Part shown: piece after piece, positions 23,954-34,199 of the stretch
Position numbering within the stretch: position 1 is the stretch's first letter
How the letters are laid out: each line of letters starts with the position of its first letter
Assembly (NCBI GenBank): GCA_015179045.1
Contig: WHUZ01000048.1
Span: forward strand, 310,001-374,000
Length of the DNA stretch: 64,000 nucleotides
Source: Kalaharituber pfeilii
Lineage: Eukaryota > Ascomycota > Pezizomycetes > Pezizales > Pezizaceae
Reading direction: 5' to 3'
The notes under the pieces: generated by a model
What the model saw: the letters and a program-made list of their open reading frames with translations, nothing else
Told to the model about the DNA's origin: nothing
Database searches by the model: none
Translations under genes and position numbers: made by a program

Positions 23954-24043
23954 TCGATGGCTGTTTTTTTTTTTTTTTTTTTTTTTTTTTTCACGTGACC
24001 CCGCTTGTAGCTGTTCGCCATGGCAGGGCAATCGATGGCTGTT
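23954..24043 (-). mobile_element. Ultra-short insertion, type B, with perfect 12-bp duplication
   Basis: The 66-bp insert at 23966-24031 lies between two copies of TCGATGGCTGTT (23954-23965 and 24032-24043). On the minus strand it reads TTGCCCTGCCATGGCGAACA, GCTACAAGCGGGGTCACGTG and a tail of about 27 A. It has the same 5' start, within about 3 bases, as the copy at 10260. Confidence 0.8.
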
Positions 24044-24212
24044 GAAGCAACAGAGGAGGGAGGGAAAGGCGACTGGTTCAGTTGTGGTTTACCTGGAGGG
24101 GGCAGGTAGGACTAGTCAAATACCAGAGACTCTGCGCATCGGTGGAAAGAAGTACAGATGAGATGCGTATGAGTGGGATAAGGGAAGGAAAGATAAGGGA
24201 AAGGGCCTGCTG

Positions 24213-24265
24213 AAGGGGCCGGGCATGCGAGTAATGATAAGAAAAAATAAAAAAAGGGGGGCCGG
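24213..24265 (+). mobile_element. Ultra-short insertion, type A (about 31 bp)
   Basis: GCATGCGAGTAATGATAAG plus an A-rich tail lies between AAGGGGCCGG and AAGGGGGGCCGG. It contains only the 3' arm of the LINE stem-loop, making it the shortest copy here. Confidence 0.55.
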
Positions 24266-25034
24266 ACAGGTGGATATGGTTGGGGAGGAGGCGATAGAGA
24301 CTGATTGAGAACCCATTACGTGAACAAATGCTTGGTCCACTTACTGTCTGCACCTTGTTCACCTGCAGCCACAGTTAAGCCATGTAGATAGCTGCCCGCA
24401 TGTCTGCACGCCAAATCAGAAGAGAACCTCTGACAAGACTGTACAACCATGATTTTGCCAGCAACTGCGGGTACCCAGAATCTGGGTTTAATGTTCTCGA
24501 TACGTCCCACCTCTTCCCTCAAAATACCTTCACCTCTTTAACAAATCCCATCAGCGGACTCTGGAGAATACAACCTCGGGTGTTCTGAAAGTCTAGGTTC
24601 CAAAGGCTGTAGCATATATCTGGGTCACGTGGAAGGGGAAATATGGCCATATGTTCAATTACAAGGTTACGAGAGCAAGATCTTTTTAATGTACACCTTT
24701 CTTCCTTCGTTTCTTTACCCATAACCCCAAGTTTTAATTCCATTCCTTGATTCTTCATCCTTCTTCCTTTGTTCCTAACTCGACATTCATTCGCACAATT
24801 CTTTACTTCCATTATTTTCAACACCATAGCATGGATGAACCAAAATGTAGCTCCAGTTTGCTTGCATAGGTACAGTATCTGTTGGTCAGCATACAGAGTA
24901 GCAGCGCTCACCATTGGAACCAAGAGATGGCACCGTTGAAGGGGACACTTATCTATACTGTACGCTGGTACTACTAGGGTCGTGGAGGGAAAGTGATGGA
25001 TTTCCCATTTACCAGGCACTCGAGTACCCAGACG

Positions 25035-26348
25035 CTAGTGCATAGCGCTTCTAGTCACGCAGGAGCCATTTTCTGCTGTTCTCTCAGTGTCTGGGGAGAC
25101 CCAAAAAGATGTCGTATACCCCAAGTTGCTTTCAACATTTGGGTGCTTAACGGTCCTTGAAGTTGCCGCTAGGCCGAACTGACTCACAGCATCCATGGTA
25201 GTAATCTGCCTAGATGCTTGAGTAGGCTCTTGCGACTGAATCTGCATACTGGATTCCCGATGAGCAGGCGCGCACGTTCTTTTCCGTTTGCCAACTCTTC
25301 TTGAGGGCTGATTTGGAGCGTTAGCGTTAGATTTGGCCTTCCGGCTTTTCAGGGCCTCTTTAGAAGTGAACGTTTTAGTAGCCCGGAACTGTTTGGGGGC
25401 TTTAGCTCGCCCCTGCGGTTCAAGTCTCTCTATATTGCCTTGAGGAACAGAGGGCTCATTGGCAGCAGAAAGTTTGCGGTTCTGAGGGCTGATGCCAGGC
25501 CGGGAGATATATGGGATCATGATCAGGGAAGCGTCCCGTTGTTTTCTTTGGGCGTCGTTGATCCTCCCTTGCAGCATCTCCTTGAACTTTGCTATATTCT
25601 CCAACAGCGTCCTCTCCAGCTTCTTATAAAGATTGAAATCCAGGGTTCTAGCTTCAAGATGATTGCTACTGCGGCCTCTTTGCATAGCATACCATAACTT
25701 CATCGCTTGTCCGGCTTTGATGTGATTTCTGACAAAGCTACACAGCCCCGAATTCGAACACGTCTTGACTTTGCACCAAGGATGCACTGGGTGCTCTACC
25801 CATATATTGTTTTTCCGCGATACCCGCATGAGGAACCCTTCCGTTTTCTTAGAGACAATCAAATACAGGTATTGCATCGGTTCACAAAGCAATAGTACGT
25901 TGCACAAGTCTCCGATATGGGGACAACCCCCGGTACAGCATGGCACAACGCCGCCTTTTGCAAGCTTATCTGGCAAGATATCAAGTGGCATTATCCGGGG
26001 CAGTGGCTGAATGACAGCAGGATTGTTTCTCACAGGTTCATTATCCTTATCTCCAGTTGACACTGGGTGTTGCAGCGTTGCATGCTCATGCCACTCTATT
26101 TCAGGTCCTGCTTTGTGGCCATCAGCGTCACAGGAAATCGCAGTCGCGGGCTGCTGGTAGTTTTCTAAAACTGCACACCTGTCCAACGTACGCAGGAGTC
26201 TTGATATGGCTTGAGCTCGTTGAAGAATGCTATCCTCCATAGGCGCCAAGGTCTCCCATACGTGGTCTGGGACCTCCTCAGCAACGGTAATGTTGTATCC
26301 AGAATACACTGGCAATGACATCGCTTTGATATAAATGGAAAAGCCCAA
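25035..26348 (-). CDS. Hypothetical Cys/His-containing basic protein (437 aa)
   Basis: I do not recognise the family. The minus-strand frame is open for 437 codons from an ATG at 26348; a second Met nine residues in may be the true start. The middle part has a cysteine-rich stretch, about residues 135-205: CCTGGCPHIGDLC, then HPWCKVKTCSNSGLC followed by SFVRNHIKAGQAM. This looks like a possible zinc-binding module. Residues 230-270 are predicted helical (ERTLLENIAKFKEMLQGR). The C-terminal third is basic and probably disordered, with a likely nuclear signal GKRKRTC near residue 360. There is no signal peptide and no membrane segment. A nucleic-acid-binding role is conceivable but unsupported. 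It could be a lineage-specific gene or an old transposon-derived gene; no inverted repeats flank it. Confidence 0.55.
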   Translation of the reverse strand: MGFSIYIKAMSLPVYSGYNITVAEEVPDHVWETLAPMEDSILQRAQAISRLLRTLDRCAVLENYQQPATAISCDADGHKAGPEIEWHEHATLQHPVSTGDKDNEPVRNNPAVIQPLPRIMPLDILPDKLAKGGVVPCCTGGCPHIGDLCNVLLLCEPMQYLYLIVSKKTEGFLMRVSRKNNIWVEHPVHPWCKVKTCSNSGLCSFVRNHIKAGQAMKLWYAMQRGRSSNHLEARTLDFNLYKKLERTLLENIAKFKEMLQGRINDAQRKQRDASLIMIPYISRPGISPQNRKLSAANEPSVPQGNIERLEPQGRAKAPKQFRATKTFTSKEALKSRKAKSNANAPNQPSRRVGKRKRTCAPAHRESSMQIQSQEPTQASRQITTMDAVSQFGLAATSRTVKHPNVESNLGYTTSFWVSPDTERTAENGSCVTRSAMH

Positions 26349-28039
26349 AAGGAGGGAAATCTAATTTGAAGGAAATAAAGAGGATGATATGCTAATTACA
26401 GATGCTCGGGAGGAATGGACGTTGTAGACGTGGCTCTCTGAAGCTCGATGCCCTCGACATTTATAACGGATTCCCTGCTGGGTGGTGGATGGGTATTTGC
26501 CTTTGTCAGTACCTATTAAGCTCGTTGCCAGAGAGTCTAATACTCTACAGCTGTGAATCTTCAACAGATTGGACAGCAATCTAGGCCGTTTTGGTGATGA
26601 CTACGGTGAACCAACAAAGGTGTAGAGGGACTTGTTCACCGGCGAGTCGTCAAGCTGTTCAGGGTAATTGCAATTACTATATTCGGAAAGGCATGAGACT
26701 AATTGGGAAGTTGGAAGTTTTTTACTTTTTACGTTTCCCGGTTCTACTCGCGAGCAAGTCCTACGCGATGGGTATGGTTATGCGACAGCCCTAGTAAAGT
26801 TAAAATTCATTGGAGCTTCTTCTGATTGAATTGCGATTGAAGAGGTGCACCCACTCATGGGTGTTTTTTCATAGTCTTTTACATTTTCATGCGGCCTATT
26901 GCAATTTCTTTTCTTCTCATCTATACATATAGCGGTATTTATTTTCGTTAATTCGTAGGAGTCCATTTTCGAGCAAGGGAGAAATTGAGCTTTTGTGCTT
27001 CACTTTTGTAGCTATAGGGTTTCCCGTAAAATAGGTTTTAATTACCCGATGATGTTCGGGAACGTAGTAAATAAATAGAAAAGTAATTAAATAAACAAAT
27101 AAAGTATTATACCGTACGTGATGTCATGGACAGATCAAAGCAAGTTACTATGCGGGAAGCCTTGCCGCAAGCGCATGCATTAGTCAGCCATGATTCCGTT
27201 TTCAAACGTTCTACACATTAGGACGGTTGTAGTCTGGTTGCACCAAGGGCGGTGTCCTTTGTCCCATTATCTTTCCATTAGATAAGTCTTAGAAGGTTTA
27301 AACGAATCTCCGCACCTGGAATAATCGATGGAAGTATTATTCTCCACCATTTCAAGCCAGATAATAGAGTTCCAATACGATGCATCCAGTCTCGGCGTGA
27401 GTTTTAATAATTCCTCTACACGTTCGTTATACATAATTGGAGGACTGGGTGTCAAAAACATGGGTACCATGGAAGGACACGGAGGCCACAGCAATAGGCA
27501 ACCACTTGCGAAAGTAAAAGAAGTATTTATGGAAAAAGTCTTGTAGCCTGATTCAAGTTGTGCCCCACGAGTCAAAGGGATAGCTTACTTGCGGTTATTG
27601 AAGGATATCTTCATATGATACGAGGATTGTTCGCCTGAAAGGGAATTCAGCTCGTTCCCGTGTCAGTGGCTTTCTCAGAGCCTTGGCGGCCAATTGAAAT
27701 CCTGATAAGCATCCAACTTTGTCAATTTTTCCCTGCGGGATAAAGGTTGTGTCGTGTACGATTTAGGTACGAATCGTTTTGTGACAGGCTGTGAAGCCCG
27801 ACAGCTACAGGGGAGCTCATTGTTCCGTAGATCCTCCCCCGGTCAAAACAAACACATGTGGTACGACAGTACAGTACACACGTCAGCTACGTATACACGG
27901 CCAAATTGGGACTTAGCCTTATCTTGTGGTATAAATGATGCCATCAAGTTCCATTCTGTATCTCGACACCAGTATCTGCTGAATTCCTGAACGCGTCTCA
28001 AAATACTTTCCGCGGCGAAGATACAGCATTACTGAAAAC
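26349..28039. other. Spacer, no supported gene
   Basis: A 72-codon minus-strand frame at 26361-26579 could be a 5' exon of the neighbouring hypothetical gene, but I found no convincing splice pair. A minus-strand frame at 27267-27575 is featureless. The final 100 bases are the likely promoter and leader of the AAA ATPase gene. Confidence 0.4.
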
Positions 28040-29810
28040 ATGGCCGACGATCTTGTGCAGGTGCTGGATGATTTCGTGATTGTCGACGATGGGAATTCAT
28101 ACAACAGTCCGCATCCGGCACGAAACCGAGCATATCTAGGACTGCCAGCAGCATACCATCTTCCTCATTTGCCTCCGCATCTCTATCCAGCTTACACCCA
28201 TCACCCACATCTACCAGGGCCACCACCATTAACCCATGGGCATTTACACCCCGCACCGCCCCCCCCTCCACCAGGGCCCCCTGCACCGGGACCCCTCCAC
28301 CAGGACCCCCTCCGCCAGGACCTGCACCTCCCCACCATGGTCACTCTTATGGGCCGTCCGCAGATCACCCTCTTAGCCCATGCCACCGCGGACACGGCCC
28401 ACACAGGAAACGGGGCTTTGAAAATCCCTCTCTCGCCTTTATGAATCATTCTTCTGCTCCATTCGCGAATACCTCACTATATATTTACCAAGCCGTTGTA
28501 GCCCATCATCCGAAGGCAGCTTGCATTGCAACTGATGCCTGGAACATTGATTTTCTCGCATTCGCTTCTGCTCCGGAAAATGGAGCCAAGTACACGCCGA
28601 ATGACAGCGAGCTTCCAGGATTCCCTGCAACCTTATACCAATATATCCCTCCGATACGCCGCCCGGTCGATGAAGAAAATTATGGCTTCTTGGTTGGAAG
28701 TGTCATTTGGGGACGATATGATTACGCCTTTGCTAATAAGCAGTTCATTTTGTACGTTGCGGAGTGGGACTCTGGGTTTTCCACCAAACATTTGCAAGTC
28801 GTTGTTCATGAACCGAAAGGCGAGGAGACTATTCTGAGCAGCAGGCAGCTCATCCAGACTTTGCTACTGCGGGTGGGTTATTGGAATCAAGAGCTACACA
28901 AAGAGGTATGGGTCTTTGACGAGGGCTTCTGGCAAAAAGACCAATCTCTCTGGAATGGAATGGAGAAAGCCAACTGGGATGATGTTATTCTTCCGCCGGA
29001 GTTGAAAAATGAGGTTCGGAGTGATGTGACGTCTTTTTTCAACAATAAGTCCACCTATGATGACCTCGGTATTGCGTGGAAACGGGGTGTAATTTTCTAT
29101 GGCCCTCCTGGTAATGGGAAAACCATATCGCTCAAGGCAGTCATGAAGGAGCTATTCCATACTCTAAAAATCTCACCTATCCCGACTCTTTATGTGAGAT
29201 CACTCATGTCCTGGGGGGGGAGCAGGTTGCCTTGCGAATGATTTTTGAAAAAGCAAGAAGTGATGCGCCCTGCATGCTGGTCTTTGAGGATTTAGACAGC
29301 TTGATTAATCCCGGGAACCGGTCATATTTCCTCAATCAAATGGATGGTCTGGATGACAACAATGGTATATTGGTAGTTGGTACGACGAATCATTTGGATG
29401 AATTGGATCCCGGGATTGTTGCAAGACCAAGCAGATTTGATCGAAAGTATGAGTTCGGACTTCCAGGAACTGGAGAAGGGGGAAGGCCAGCTTATGTTCA
29501 GTATTGGAGGTTTGTGATCTTTCGTATCTACTACTTCCACTCATGCTAGAGCCTCCGCTAACAGAATTGGTTGTTTAGAAAAAAGCTAGAGAAGCGCCCT
29601 GGGATAGATTTTCCTGAGAGTCTAGTGGACAAGATTGTTGAAGCAACAGAGGGTTTCTCGTTTGCCTACATGAAGGAGGCGTTCGTGAGTACATTACTGC
29701 TTATAGCCGCTGGTGAAGGCGATGACGATGACAAGGACGGAAAGGGTGTTTTTGAGAGGGTGATAATGCAGCAGCTGAAGAACCTTAAGAAGCAACTTGG
29801 AGGAAATTAA
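28040..29810 (+). pseudogene. BCS1-like AAA ATPase, interrupted by two homopolymer frameshifts
   Basis: It belongs to the fungal AAA group related to the mitochondrial chaperone BCS1. The start MADDLVQVLDDFVIVDD leads into a Pro/His-rich segment, then a conserved N-terminal region (FLVGSVIWGRYDYAF), Walker A GPPGNGKT (near 29100), Walker B LVFEDLDSL (near 29280), sensor region GTTNHLDELDPGIVARPSRF and a C-terminal helical lid. The intron at 29510-29578 (69 nt) is GT-AG and in frame. Two breaks remain: a CCCC run at 28292-28295 (one C short of the neighbouring repeat unit) and a run of eight G at 29213-29220 (a ninth would restore frame). I found no intron that repairs either. Both lie in homopolymers and the rest of the protein is conserved, so sequencing or assembly error is at least as likely as true decay. 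The substrate is unknown. Confidence 0.8.
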
Positions 29811-30838
29811 ATACTTAGGTAGTCTCTTTGGAAACATGAATCGTAAGGAGGATATACTTTCATGGGAAATGTGAAAGTAATGAGCTAAGGTTCCCGATGC
29901 TGCCACAGTTGGCATGCATGGTGAGAATGGAAAATAGTTCACCGATATGTTAAATTCTATTCCGAAATCTCTGTGTTTTCTGGAGCAATGCTCTTCTGTT
30001 TATTACATATTACATTCATTTCGTTAGGTAACTGCCTTGTGCAATAAGTATGATACTAATCCTAAGCTCGACGCTTGATAAGAACAATCCGATTGTCTAT
30101 TGTGCTAGTTTGTTTTCAATCTTCGCTGTCCGAAACGCCAAGCGCAAAGGATTCTTTGCATCGGGGAACGTAAAGTGCAGGATCACCTGTTCTCGAGCCG
30201 GTCTACCGTTCACGGAGCATCTTTAACTATGTCGTGCCCAGTCGCTAGACATGAAAGTAATTCCGATTACGGACACCTTTCTTTCCAGCAAATGAACTAG
30301 GGTATGTCCTGTTGGTAAGGATCTTGTGCGTAGTCTCGTGCGCAGAGGCTAAGACAGAGCCTTTTCTCGTCTGGATACAAGATACACATCTGCATACGTG
30401 CTTGAATATGTTCCAAAGCAACCGCGCTTCTAAACATCAAGTACTGCACAGATTATTTAGGCAACCTTCCTACTAGCCGAACAACCAAGAACGACTAGTA
30501 CAATTGTCATCCCAACTTCCATCAAGCCACACACAGAGACCAAACCAATCAGCAAGACCAACTGCAAGCCAGCAAACCAAACATGCTCCCACCGGCAGCA
30601 CGTTCCCCGGCCCGTCCAACCCATTAAAGTACCTCGAAAGACTAATTAAGAGCAAGACCCAGAAGAAGAATGGAAGAGACTATCTCCCAGAAGATACCGG
30701 TTTCCTTACGTCAGCATACAAAATACCAATAACATCAGAAGCCTCAAACAATTAGGCTTCATCCTAGCCTCCTCCTTTTACCTGCATAAAATCACTCGCG
30801 ACGAAACCCACAAATCCATATTCCTAACTTCAGCATAG
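29811..30838. other. Spacer between convergent genes
   Basis: It holds the 3' flanks of the AAA ATPase and the minus-strand gene. I see no gene. Confidence 0.5.
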
Positions 30839-32553
30839 TTACCCCCATCTGTTTAATAACTCTTTGGGCTGGACTGTACTTCTTCCAATTCCCACTTCCC
30901 CTTTCTCTTCCTGTGGTGTTTTCTTGACCTTGAACGGCCTCACTTTACCGGAGCTCTCAATCACAATTTTGCATCTTCCACTCTTGCCCACGGCCTTCCT
31001 TATCTTTCGAAGAACCGACACCATTGTCTTCACGGTTTCGACGTGCTCCTTCTCCCACGCTTCCATCACTCTTTGGTACTTTGCTGTGGATCGATAGGTT
31101 CCCAATGAAGCATGGTGCTCATCGGAACCCTCTTCACACGCTTCCAGCGAATACGGATCTGAAGCTTCCGTCTCGAATAATGAGGACGAGAGATGAGAGT
31201 TATACCAGATGCTGGATGGTGTGTCGAAATTCAGCACCTGCTTGGTGACATCTTCTGCGGGAGGGGTAGGAGCGATTGGGGGAAGCGTATGTAGCTTCTT
31301 GTGGTGATGGTGGTGACCAGCGTAGATGTCACTTGGAGCAGAACTGACGGAGGAGCGTGAAGAGACCATGGAACGGGTAGAAGCGTGCGAATGTGCTGAC
31401 GAGGTCGATGATATGGAGTCAGCACGCTCCCTGGAGCTGTGGTTTTCAACATCATGGCTTCCCTGAGCAGTAGAGTGAACATCGGGCACGAAACTGTGCA
31501 TGCTCACGCGCTCCAAAGTAGTCTGAAGGTCCTCTAACCGATCCAACTGCTCTAGACGCCATGCTTCAACATCCTGAGAAACCTGCTCTTCATCACCAGT
31601 TATTTGCACGTCTTTAGTATCCTCTTCCTGTGCGCTAACTGGTGCAGTACTTTTTTCTGCTTCGAATATGGAATCATTGTGGACGGCCTCAACAGAAGGT
31701 TTGTGTTGTATATTCTCCATCCATTTGTCCACTTCTTCTGCAGACCTAATCTTTGCCTTCTTCTTGACCAAACACCTTTTGGCATGATCTATTACACCTT
31801 CCCTTTCAACCGGTTGCTTTCCTCTAGGAATGGATGGCATTGACTGAACAGGATATTGAACCATGCACTTCATGCCGCCAAAATCATAGACAATCGCCTT
31901 GGCCTCTTTGCTGTTGAGGGGGGAGCCTGATTTACTGATTATATTATGATGAATCAGGAATTCTGTTCCATGGTCATCGTCGATATTCTCGTCCATACCA
32001 TTGTCCTGAAGGTTCGCTGGATATAGCAACACTGTACCTGAAACCTCTGCGACTGGATATCGAGTTAGCTCTTTGTTAGCTGGCTTGATTAGCTCGACAT
32101 AGAACTTGAGCTCCTTTAAGGTCGACTGATCATTGGATTTTGCAGCTGATATTAGATGGAATATTTTCTGTAGATTGTTTCGCGAGGTGATAAGATCTAA
32201 ATTCGACAGATCAAAATCGGGGGCGGATTGTACGACGGCTTGGAGCATTGGCGCCAGAGGAATGGTTGTCTTTGAGGACTCAACATTGCCGATAACAGGC
32301 TCCACTACGAAACAGTTAACGTTATGTGAAAACACAACTGTCTGTGAGAATTACCACTACTCCGCTGAATCGCACAGGGTTCCAGACTGAAGGAGGAAAT
32401 CAATCCCACATTCAATGGGCGTATGGAAGCCGTAGGTGGTACCGAGCTTTGAGCCTTCTTTGCGCTTGATGTCCCTCGATGCCCAGCGCGAACTGCTCTC
32501 CTGAAGTTTTCATAATGAGATTGTGGTGCAGGTGGGATAAGTGGAGACGACAT
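30839..32553 (-). CDS. Conserved fungal protein of unknown function (554 aa, 2 exons)
   Basis: I infer exon 1 at 32553-32355 (start MSSPLIPPAP) and exon 2 at 32304-30839, joined by a 50-nt GT-AG intron that restores frame. The protein is 554 residues. The N-terminal half contains APDFDLSNLDLITSRNNLQK and LKELKFYVELI, followed by VSGTVLLYPANLQ. This arrangement resembles a large ascomycete family often auto-annotated as 'geranylgeranyl pyrophosphate synthetase', although it lacks DDxxD prenyltransferase motifs, so I would not infer that activity. The middle is acidic and Ser-rich, with a run of five His (near 31310). The C-terminus is basic (KVRPFKVKKTPQEEK). There is no signal peptide or membrane segment. 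It is probably nuclear or cytosolic; function unknown. Confidence 0.7.
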
Positions 32554-34099
32554 CTTAAGAGTAATACTTATTGAGAATGAAAGAACGGTAGTCACATTAA
32601 AACCTTTCACAAGGTAATATGGGCAAGGCTGAGTTAATAAAGAGCAGGTCAAATTTATGGATTTGAAGTAGGCAAGAGAGTCGGGGATTACAGAGACCAA
32701 TCGAAGGCAAACTGAAGAGTCATGCATATGAGAAGCAAGGGAATAGGCACACTCAAGGGTAGTATCTTATCGTACCCCCTCACACAGCAGTAGCCCATCA
32801 GCTGAGCGCAAGTTACACCAGGAATGAAGAATCAATTGCGTGGTATATTTGCCACAACTGCCCTTCAGTCATCGAACAAATTTATGTATCGCTGTAACAG
32901 TTACCAAATTTCTGTGAGGGATAGGATTTTCGATCCTGATAGAGCTACCACATCATGAGGTCAATTTCCTTGTTTACCACCGCTGAGCATTGACTATTTC
33001 TCTATCAGCCCAGCGTCTCTATAAGCACACGAGCTGCCTTAGCGAGTCTGGAGCTTGGCCTCAGAAAAATGACCCCGGTGGTTTTTGGCTGACTTGGAGT
33101 ACCTAATTGGCTGAACAATTGGTGCGCGGATGCATTCATCTCGTTTCTGTATGCGGGTCGATCATTGGACCAAGGTTAACCTCAAGCATTTGAATTGGGT
33201 TGCCTAAACCATATATTAATCCTGAATGGCACATAACGCTGTCTTAAGACGCTAGCAAATCGGGCTATCTCTGCTACACCATTTGGAGACCGAAGGTTTT
33301 GTCAACATAGCTGTTATCCATGCGATTCCAGAGTCCATAAGCAGTATGATTTATCCAGATGTACTGAGTACTCGGTACATCTTGGTAGTACAATTGATAC
33401 ATACTTAGTGGTCTACTGGCCGGAAGACTCCACTTCTCTGCAGCGGGTGATTATGTGGAACGCTGCGAAGCAATGTTCAACACAACGCATCACATAGTGA
33501 TACCATCATTGTTCTATTTTATGTTATGAATGTGGTCAGAGGAGGTGCGCTCGCGTGCAGTAATTACCGTTTAAAGGGAAGCGAATCTGTAATAATGTAT
33601 TAATGAGGACGGTGTTCCGGCTGTTCCTTCAGCGGTTTGCAAATAATACAAGCCTAGACACCTCATTAGATCGCGCTGGATATATGAGAATTGCCAATCT
33701 TGACAATTTAGCATGCATATGTGATGAAGTTTGGCCAGGGTGGCGAGATACCAGGGGTACTCCAGCTTTCGGTGCACGTGCAAGGAATGGCTGATTTGAT
33801 CACCGTGAGCCGATTGGCGTTTTAATCTGGGCATGTTAAGATGTACTCTAGCCATCGAGGGGACAAGTGCTACAAGGAAAGAAAAGTTACATTACAATGG
33901 CGGCAATTTTTTTTTTTTGGCAGCCTAGCACATCCTGTAATCTGCGATCATCCGTACCCTTGTGCCAATGCGTTCTGCGTAATCTCACAATCAAATGGTT
34001 GGCGAAAAACGCATGCAGGATCTAGAGCACACTACATGTCCATGCAATGCTGCAGTGAAGCCATGACAGTTTGCAAGGTAGGCAACCCCTCTGCATGCC
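32554..34099. other. Gene-poor spacer
   Basis: I see no gene. It includes the promoter side of the minus-strand gene ending at 32553 and a T run at 33907-33919 with no LINE-like tail next to it. Confidence 0.5.
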
Positions 34100-34108
34100 T
34101 CCACATAA

Positions 34109-34148
<40 letters not shown>

Positions 34149-34199
34149 CAATACTCGCATGCCGCCCTATGGGCTATGGCGAGGTTTCCACATAAGTAT
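34100..34199 (-). mobile_element. Ultra-short insertion, type A, with perfect 13-bp duplication
   Basis: The 74-bp insert at 34113-34186 lies between two copies of TCCACATAAGTAT (34100-34112 and 34187-34199). On the minus strand it reads CCTCGCCATAGCCCATAGGG, CGGCATGCGAGTATTGAT and about 34 A. The inner arm GCCC-ATA-GGGC makes this the best-formed version of the stem-loop. Confidence 0.85.

Larger units (their letters stand above)
23076..25034. other. Spacer carrying several ultra-short insertions
   Basis: No gene is supported. It holds three short A-tailed insertions described separately (near 23673, 23966 and 24223). The open frames around 24078-24360 and 24519-25019 on the minus strand have no recognisable domain; the latter lies just 3' of the next gene and may be partly its 3' UTR. 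Confidence 0.45.
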
